NCBI GenBank assembly: GCA_037953625.1 | Contig: CM075653.1 | Coordinates: 9,672,001-9,736,000 of the forward strand | Reading direction: 5' to 3' | Source of the DNA: Crotalaria pallida | Taxonomy: Eukaryota > Streptophyta > Magnoliopsida > Fabales > Fabaceae | Length of the DNA stretch: 64,000 bases | Notes under the pieces: model-generated | What the model saw: only the letters and a program-made list of their open reading frames with translations | The model's database searches: none | What the model was told of the DNA's origin: nothing | Program-made: the position numbers and the translations under genes | In this document: positions 56,058 to 64,000 of the stretch, piece after piece | Numbering within the stretch: position 1 is the first letter of the stretch | Layout of the letters: the number at the start of each line of letters is the position of its first letter

Positions 56058-58047
56058 ATGGGTCGCAGAGTTATAAAACAACCTGAGCTTTACCCCTTGC
56101 CACATAACTCGAATGAATATGAGTGGGTTGACAGAGAAGTGGTTGGAACATGCTCGGAACTAAGAACAAATGAATCAATTGAGCATGTCAGGTCAATTCT
56201 TCTACCAATCACTGCAAAAGATGGAGGGAATGACTATGGAATTTTCCCAGTTGGAAGAGACGAGCGAATTTGCACAACAGTGCCCCAAGAGAATCCGGGT
56301 TTTTATTTTTATGAAGAAGTGATAACAAGACTTGGGATAAGAATGCCATTTACTAATTTTGAAATGGGAGTCTTGAGGACTCTTGGAATTGCTCCTTCCC
56401 AATTACATCCCAACGCTTGGGCATTCGTAAGAGCATTCCAACAAATCTGTGGTGCAATGGAATGGCAATGTACACTGAGGACATTCTTTTATCTTTTTGT
56501 ACCCCAGTCTAATCCATCTGTAAAAGGTTCAAATAAAAGGGCATGGGTATCATTGAAAGCAAGGAATGGATATAGTTTATTTACAAAATTTACAGATTCA
56601 TGGAAAACATTCAAACCTTTTTACCTAAAGTATAGATATTTAGGAAATAGAGTTAGTTGGTTCATGAGAGCGGGTGAGAATCACCAAATACCTTACTTTC
56701 CACTGCATTGGAGTCAAACATTCTATCAATACAGTGTGAAAAGTTACACCACTGACTGGGAAGATTTGACAGACTCTGAAAAGATTGTATGCAGACAATA
56801 CAAGGAATATATAATTAAAAAAAATGATTGTAACCAAAGAAATAGTCAACATTCCAGAGAACCAAGTTAAAACGAAAATTGGTAAGAAATTTATTATTTC
56901 ATATCTGCATTAGAGACCATCAACTGATGTGTTTTATTTCCTTTACAGCGGGAATGGCCGATCGGATTGAGAGATTAGCAAAAGCAGGGAAGAAACGAAA
57001 GAATCTAAGTACGAGGGGTACAGAAGGAAGTTCAACTCCAAGAATCACAACAACTCTAGCATCTGAAGCAACTGCTACAGGTACATCTGGTTCTGTTATG
57101 GTTTTGAGTCAAGAACAAACAACTTCAGAACCAGGAGGTAATGATCAGGCGGTTATAATAACTGAAGTGCCTAACGAGGAAAGATCAGTATCACCCGAAC
57201 AAGTATTCAGGAGACGAAGGCTAAATAAAGGAAAAGCAATAGCCGTTGAAGTTCCAAGAACAGAGAATATCGACCAAGAGGAAATGCAACAAGAGGAGAC
57301 TGCCTCAGTGTGGGATAGAAAGCTAGATGAGAAGTTCACAAATTTCATTTGCACAAAGCAGGATAAGGAGTATCTTTCAAATTTGTCGGCAAATGGATGG
57401 GGAGATCGTATGAACAGCCTTACAAAGTTTCTGTTACGAGGTGCATGCATAACGCACTTTCTGTTCCAGAAAAAAGAAGATCTGTATGAAGGCATTAACA
57501 ACGAGCAGAAAGAAGCAAGGGGAGTAACGGCAGCCAAAGAAGCAAGCCTTTCAGACGAGCTACTAAGAGTTCAGTCGGAACTTGAAAACTTGCGTGCTGA
57601 TCACAATGAATTGATCAAGGAAAGAGATGGTTTGAAGGAAACTGAAAACAATGCAAAGACAGAAAATAATCAGATTAAAAAGGCGTTAGAAGATGCTAAT
57701 CAAAAAAATGCAGAGTTAACAGAAAGTGTGCAGAGGATGACTGCTGAAGCAGAGAGGCAAGCAAGCATTTCAGATAAGCTGCGACAACAGGCACTGAAGC
57801 ATAAAAAAGCAGCAGCAAATAATTTGTTTGATTGTGAAAAAAGTGTGTATGATTCATTCCTTAATGCAGTTAAACAGATTAAGCATCTGAATGGGGATAC
57901 AGATTTAAGGATGGAAAGATGATTGATCTGACAGATAAAACAGAAGTGGATCTGGATGCTGAAGACTTGCCTAATCCACTAATTGATATAGTGGAAGAGC
58001 CGCCATTTGATGATTCAAATATTAACCTATCAGACATTGAGTCCTAG
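56058..58047 (+). pseudogene. PF04195-type transposon-associated protein, paralogue A
   Basis: Exon 56058-56881 joins 56949-58047. The N-terminal part has NSNEYEWVDREV and IRMPFTNFEMGVLRTLGIAP. QLHPNAWAFVRAFQQICGAM and a YSLFTKF..SWKTFKP block follow. This matches the legume 'putative gypsy type transposon' domain (PF04195/Transposase_28). The second exon (from GMADRIERLAK) has a W-D-x-K-L-D-E-K-F block and a long coiled coil (about 57,540-57,830). Compared with paralogue B, an A8 run at about 56,815-56,822 puts the end of exon 1 out of frame, and a deletion of about 37 bases near 57,907 shifts the last 45 codons. Without those it would end at the TAG at 58,045. Probably a pseudogene, unless the A8 shift is a sequencing error. 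Molecular role is unknown. Confidence 0.7.
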
Positions 58048-58049
58048 AG

Positions 58050-59127
58050 GTGGGTAGGTTGGGTGGAAGCTGAGTTTGTCTTAATTTTTATAACTTCATG
58101 GTTTTCAATTATGGTAGGAAATGAACTTTAAGAATTGAGTACTTGTTTTGCCTATTGACTACATGAACAGCTTGTTATGTTTCGTTTAAATTTCAGACTA
58201 TTTAATTTGGAACAAAAAATTAAAAGTTTTCTTTTGTTTATAAATATTTTTAAAACTTAGATTGAAACAGAGTCATCAATAAGCATAGATGTATAAAACA
58301 TACTATGGTTCTATTAATACATTAAAAATAGAATGATGAATGGCAAATTAAAGAGTAATATATAAATTTATTTATAACTGTAGAATACATAAAAAATTAA
58401 ATAGTATATTAAAAAGGTTAGAGAATTAAATTTAAATTTATATAATGAATATTGGAAATAAGATTGAAAAATTAAACTAAGATATTTGACAGGTGGAGAG
58501 AAAACATAAGTCAAATATTTGACAGAAGTTGGTTACTTATCTTCTAAATTTTTGGTGGTATAGACACATATAATTTTTTTTTTAAAGAAAAATATTCAAT
58601 ATCAGAAAAATGATACTAAGCTTTAAAAAATATAGATTGATTTAATTATTAAAAAAAAGGAAAGGGAAAAAAATGAAAAAAAATAGGCAATACAAGTTTA
58701 AAATTCAAAATATACATTTCAAATACATCCACGCGTAACTATTCAACTTGGGGTTTATATATGTTTTTAATAACGTAACTGAAACGTTTATATCTAAAAA
58801 TCATTACACCGTAAAAAGATACTTGATTTGATTGTGGGCTTTTACAGTATGGGCTTTAACTAAGTAGTGGAGGGAAGCCTGTGAAGGAAAAACGGTTAGA
58901 ATACTAATTGAGTGCAGTTCTATCAGTAGCTTATGATTTAAGCTGCAAGCATTGAACATAAAATTGGGGGTTATTAGGATAATAAGGTAGACTAAATTCA
59001 TAGTATATTGTATCTGCTTTGATTAGTTTAGGTTCATTGTTCAATTTTTCAAATATAAAGAATAGAGTTGGGGCTGAAATTGGTATTTAAGGGTTCGGGA
59101 GAAGGACATCGTCAATCGTCTTCAACA
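58050..59127. other. Spacer between the paralogues
   Basis: AT-rich. The last 300 bases contain the upstream motifs shared with paralogue A (58,833-58,877). Otherwise nothing is supported. Confidence 0.4.
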
Positions 59128-59151
59128 ATGATACTTTCACAGATAAATCAG
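59128..59151 (+). promoter_or_regulatory. Upstream ATG in the leader exon of paralogue B
   Basis: An ATG at 59,128 opens eight codons to the splice donor CAG/GTAAG at 59,151. Joined to the next exon at 59,458 it would end after two more codons. It is therefore an upstream ORF rather than the start of the protein. Confidence 0.35.
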
Positions 59152-59485
59152 GTAAGTATTCAACACTTAAATTTCAAATACGTGAATGCAATATTTCGTG
59201 TGTTTTTTATATCAATTTGAAATTATTAAGAGGGCTGCAACAAAGATTCAGTAGATAGTAAACAAGAAAATAACTTAAAATGGTTCTGTTTGGATTAGTT
59301 GGAGGGTTTTTTTTCTTCAATAATTTCTCCCTGGTCAAAGTTTAAAACTTTTATGAACATAAGTTTGCAAATCTGCTCAATTTGAGAGAAAGATTGTATA
59401 TTTTTCTATGTTTAGGAAGTTGCGTAGTTAATGTGATTCGAAAAAACACCATTTCAGGGATTTTAAAACTTCAATAGCGGGTGTG

Positions 59486-61774
59486 ATGAATACATCGAAT
59501 ATTGAACCGGAGTTGTCAAAAAAGGAAGAAGGTGATATTATAATTGTTAAACCAATAACTGCATATTTCCCTACAAGTTTGGTGGAAGTTCGGCAAGGAT
59601 TTATAAATTACAGAATAGCGGAGAATAAGGAAAAAATGCGACAACAAAGAGGTATAAAATAAAAGAGTTAGATCCTTTTATACTTTTATAGGGTATTGAT
59701 GTAATTACTAATGTATTTACTCAAAAAATTTGAACACTTTTATAAATTAAATAAATTTTTTTTTGGTAAGTATAAATAAAATAATATGATATTAAAATTT
59801 TTGCAGAAATGATTTTGTATTGCCTCATTCTGAACAGGGTTAATTCAGACGGATATGGCTAACCAACAGCGTTTTAAATTGCCGTCAGATGCAAATGAAT
59901 ATGAATGGGTGGAGAGTGAAGTCATTGAAACATGCTCGAATTTCACATCAGAATGGCCGGTTGCTCAAAGTCGAGCAATATTGCTTCCATGTCCTGGGGA
60001 TGAAAGTGGAAATGCGTACAAGGCTAGGAGTAAGAATGCCGTTTACATAATTTGAAATGGAAGTTTTAAAAACAATGAAAATTGCACCCTCGCAACTGCA
60101 CCCTAATGCATGGGCAATAGTACGTGCATTTCAGCTTTTATGCGCGGCTATGGGATGGGAATGTACATCACGAATATTCTTCTACCTTTTTAGACCTCAA
60201 CCCAACAACTGTGAAAGCGATTCAGAAAAAAGAACTTGGATATCATTCACGGCACGGACAGGATACAGTATGTTCGAAATCTATAAGGAGAATTGGCAGT
60301 CATTCAAGCCTTACTATTTCAAGTATACGTATCATGGCAATGGAGTTAGCTGGTTCATGAGGGAAGGCGAGGAACAACAAATACCACATTTCCCACTACA
60401 ATGGAGCAATTATTTCTACCAAAGACATTGCAACTGTTACACTTCTGACTGGAAAGATTTGTTTGAGTTTGAAAAGGAAGTCTGCCGAGCATACGAAGAG
60501 TATATAACAACGAACGGAACATTTAATACACGGGAAATATTGGACATACCTGAGGGACAAATCAAAGACAAACTTGGTAAGATCTTCTAGAATAACGCTT
60601 TTATTTGTGCAAATGAAACAGTTGATTAAAGTTGATTTCATATGCAGATGAAATGGCCGACCGTTGTAAGAATCTGGCATTGAGAGGAAGGAAAAGAAAA
60701 ATTGATTCAAGAATTATAGGTAACGTACAAAACAGAGGGAATTCTAATTCTTCACAAGAATCTGTTGAGGGGTTCAAAGGATCAATTCGGGGTACAGCCG
60801 AAGAGACTGTGGGACATGATGATGTACAGCTATGTGACAGATTAGTTATAGCTGATGATATTACTAAATATAGTGAAGTTACATTGGAACAAGAGATAAG
60901 GCAGCGAAAATTAAATAAAGGGAAAGGATTGCTGATTGAAGAGACCAGAGATTATCCTGTAGCGGAGGATGAGCAAGAAGAAAGATGTTCAATAGGATCG
61001 ATATGGGATAAAGAAATAGATGAAAAGTTCGCGAATTTTATCTGCACAGGGAAAGACAAGACAAGATTCTCAGGAATGACAGCATCACAATGGAGCCCAT
61101 ATATGACAGGTCTGACAAAGAATCTTTTACAAGGGGCGAGCATACCTCATTTTCTATATGAACACCGAGAAGATGTGTTCGAGGGCATTAACATAGAGCA
61201 GAAAGATGCAAGGAAAATCTCGTCTGTAAGAGAAGCTAGCTTGGCTGATGAGCTTCTAAGAGCTAAATCCGAGCTTGAAAATCTGCATGCTGATAATGGA
61301 GAACTTATGAACGAAAAAGCAAGTTTGATACAATCTAGTAATACATTGCAGAGAAATATAGAGATTGCGAAGACGGCTCTGGAAAAAAGGCAGAAGGACA
61401 ATGAACATCTAGCATCAACATTGCAGAGGATGAGAGATGAAAAACAAAATCAGGATATTATTTCAGAAAAGTTAAGAATAAAAGCAATTAAGCACAAAAA
61501 GGAGGCAGCAACAAATTTGTTTGATTGCGAAAAAGGTATTTTTGATTCATTTGTCAATGCAATACAACAAATTAAATACTTGAACCCCCAAGCAGATGTA
61601 AGGGTAGCTGGAGCTCATCCATTCCATGCAGTTCAAGAAGGGAAAATGATTGATTTAAGAGATAGATCTGAGGTGGATCTAAAAGCAGAGAATCTCCCCA
61701 ATCCACTGCTCGATATTGTTGAGGAACCACCGTTTGACGATTCAAGTGTGAACTTATCAGACAACGATACATAG
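59486..61774 (+). pseudogene. PF04195-type transposon-associated protein, paralogue B
   Basis: Exons 59486-59651, 59838-60576 and 60648-61774 have in-frame GT-AG borders. The first (MNTSNIEPELSKKEE) has no counterpart in paralogue A. The second carries DANEYEWVESEV, the same QLHPNAWAIVRAFQLLCAAM block and SFKPYYFKY. Near 60,020 about 30 codons present in A are missing and the frame shifts, and a TAA stands at 60,051-60,053 where A has a sense codon. The third exon is intact: W-D-K-E-I-D-E-K-F block, coiled coil at roughly 61,200-61,520, NLFDCEKGIFDSF and an acidic end. The lesions lie where A is intact and vice versa. Role unknown. Confidence 0.7.
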
Positions 61775-62435
61775 AAGAAAGTATGATTCGTAGCCGGGTT
61801 GTGAATGTTTCACTGGAGTCTAATTTTATTCTATGACATTCGGTATTATTATAATTTCAAAGTAGGTTAAATTTTATCATACAACTTTCTCGGTTTACCC
61901 AAGTATTATGTTATGTTATAAATTTTTAGGTGCAAAAACACTGTTCATTCTAAATCTTTCGGTTTTTGACAAGGGATCTAGCTTAATTTATTTTGAATGC
62001 AATCGAATGCATGTAATAATGCAATAGTGGAAACAAATTTACGAAAATTATTAGATGTGGGGGGGGGGAGGGGTGTTTGGATAGGCAGAAATTAGGAAAA
62101 TAAATATGGTTCATGCATAAGATTGAATTGTTGATTAGGTTGATTTCACTATATTATAAGCATAAAAGAATAAAAAATTTAAAAATTTAATTATTTGAAT
62201 GTAGTAATATAAATTGCGAGGAATGTGAAAGACTTAAAATATTAATAGCAGCAGTTTTACCTAAATGTGTTATGAAAAACATAATAAAAATCAATTATAT
62301 TGAAAAAATAATGGAAAATACTAATTGAAAATTGGATAATACCAATAATAATATTAAAAAGTCGATAAAAACCCAACAAAATTAACATTACATAAGTACT
62401 GTCCAAAATATAACAGAAAATGTTCGTCACAAAAA
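61775..62435. other. Spacer with a poly-G run
   Basis: A run of about ten G near 62,060 stands out in AT-rich sequence. No gene is supported. Confidence 0.4.
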
Positions 62436-64000
62436 TTACAATCCTTTGGGGTCAGCTGGAGGATCAACAGTTGACTCCCCAATGAAAGTATCAGAGTCAG
62501 AAGGATGAAAATCATTGGAAACCAAATCAAACCGATTGAGTAGATTTTTCTTCACTGGAAAGATTGTTGGGTCATTTACAGAAGCAGCAGCGGAAAATAA
62601 AACAGGTTTGACAGTAGTCCTCACATTAACTATCTACAGCAGGTATGAGGTAATGCTAAAAAATCAATATGGCAGATAAGAAATAAAAACATGGAGCACA
62701 ATTAGGGCAATGGAGTGATACCGACAGGTTGGTTAAGTTTGTGGGCATGAGGTCTGACGTCTCCTGGGTCAACTTCAGGAAAGATGAAGGAAGTTACATC
62801 CTAGCAGTTTTGGAAATATTTGAATTATAAGCCATCCACTTAGAGTAATATGAATTGAATGAGTAATCTATATAAAATGAAGATTAAAAAAAGTATTAGA
62901 AAATTAAAAACAAAAATAATAACTGTACCTTGGTAGGAGAAGAGTCAAGAAAATATGATTGGAACATGTCACAGGTTTTGATTTCAAACATCCTCCGAAT
63001 GGAGTACAAAGGAGAAGATTGTGAGGAAGATCCAACCTTGACCGATATCTTGAATAAAAAACTTCTATCAACCAAAGAATCCATGATCTTGGCATAAGCA
63101 AATGCATCACACTGGTGGGGAAGAAAAAATATAAATTTAATTAAGTGGTTTAAGATTATCTATGGAAAAGACAGGTTATGTAAGAAATAAACCTGAGTAG
63201 AAATGTTAAGCAAATCTTGGCATGAATGAGATATAAGAAATCTAGCCTCTCGGTCTAACATAACAAATGTAGCTGCGGAATTACAATCTCGAACAGCAAG
63301 CTTAAGTACGTAGCTGAGCAAGGAATATGATATATTAAAAACATAACAATTAACAAAAAATAAATGGAAAAAATTGAAAGTAACAAATAAACATAAATTA
63401 ACTAATATTAAGAATTAATTACAACAAAGGTAAAAAAATTTAAATCATGTACCGAGGAACAAAGCGGAAAACAAACTTGCCACAGTTCTCACAGAATAGT
63501 GCACCAGACTTCAATAAAAGAGATCCCTTGCAAATGCATTCGTTGAAGGCCCAATGAAACGAAGTATCAAGTCCGACAATGGTGGCAAAGACGACATATA
63601 TACCACTCTGAATTACCATATTAAAAACATAGAATACATACTATATGAAAATATAATGAATGGAAAATATGAATAGATAAAACATTAAAGTATTTAATAA
63701 CGTACTTCAGTAACATGTGAAAGTTGATCAAGCATAACAAGAGGATAGGAAACCATAAACTGATCCAGAATAAGAGATTTCTTCTGCGTGGTAACAGCAG
63801 GTGGAATGTAATCAAAGAAACCATGTTGATTCAGTCTGTTTTATTTTTTTCAAACACAAAGAAATACATATCAATTTAAAAAGCTTCAAATGAAAAAAAA
63901 ATTATGAACAAATTTCATATTAGCACGCAAAGCAATCAAACCTGATCCTTAATTGAAGAGCTTCAGGGACATCAGGATTAAATAACAGATTCGATATTCC
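62436..64000 (-). CDS. RPA70-like single-strand DNA-binding protein, 3' part
   Basis: Seven exons on the minus strand splice in frame with GT-AG borders: 64000-63942 (partial), 63835-63706, 63607-63453, 63313-63193, 63111-62929, 62800-62726 and 62633-62436. The order of blocks is NPDVPEALQLRI, YPLVMLDQLSHV, HWAFNECICKG...ALFCENCGKF, RYVLKLAVRDCNSAATFVML and DREARFLISHSC. This corresponds to the C-terminal OB fold and zinc ribbon of replication protein A large subunit (Rep_fac-A_C). The zinc-ribbon spacing is unusual: the first pair is C-x-C rather than C-x2-C or longer. The tail after the OB fold is long. Such divergent RPA1 paralogues are numerous in plants and are carried by Helitrons, so host or transposon origin is open. 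The 5' half lies outside the window. Confidence 0.75.

Noticed and set aside
59855..60055. Separate small 66-aa gene
   Set aside because: It is the second exon of paralogue B cut short by a deletion-induced frameshift, as shown by alignment with paralogue A.

Overview
The window looks like a gene-poor, repeat-rich stretch of a flowering-plant nuclear genome, most likely a papilionoid legume. The reasons are an AT-rich composition, genes with short GT-AG introns, a basic-7S-globulin-type seed protein gene, and L1-type LINE, copia and gypsy remnants of legume style. No species can be named from the sequence alone. Assignments rest on motif recognition by eye and hand splicing; no database search was run.

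Layout. 1-12,900 holds no intact gene. It contains LINE and RNase H-like remnants, a decayed Ulp1-like protease gene next to a roughly 100-bp tandem repeat (4.9-7.1 kb), SINEs, and several small DNA transposons, many with target-site duplications. 12,970-14,340 is a single-exon TAXI/basic-7S-globulin-like gene with a clear TATA box. 15,262-18,529 is a 3.27-kb solo LTR. 20.1-20.8 kb is a LINE endonuclease remnant. 21,498-25,394 is a complete six-exon gene for signal peptidase complex subunit 3 (167 aa), with nested MITE/foldback insertions in intron 2. 27,715-32,916 is a two-exon cation/calcium exchanger gene (543 aa) whose 3.57-kb intron carries repeated RTE-type LINE fragments. 33,715-35,812 is a 5'-truncated L1-type LINE.

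37,156-52,456 is a compound retrotransposon. A minus-strand, non-coding gypsy-like element (LARD-like) carries in both of its LTRs, at the same base and with the same 5-bp duplication, a gag-only copia element. The left copy has a 1.4-kb deletion repaired with filler DNA; the right copy stops abruptly inside gag at 52,456. A 10-bp palindrome, TAATCGATTA, is clustered in the LTRs of all three LTR-element families here.

52,457-64,000 is of a different character. It has a small B3-like gene with an acidic tail (minus), two tandem paralogues of the PF04195-type 'putative gypsy type transposon' plus coiled-coil family (plus, each broken at different places), and the 3' part of an RPA70-like single-strand DNA-binding protein gene (minus, seven exons seen). 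Together they suggest the cargo of a large mobile element or a rearranged cluster of transposon-derived genes, but no element terminus could be proved.

The two clear housekeeping genes (SPCS3 for ER signal-peptide processing, CCX for cation transport) have no evident functional link to each other or to the globulin-like gene; they simply share the neighbourhood.
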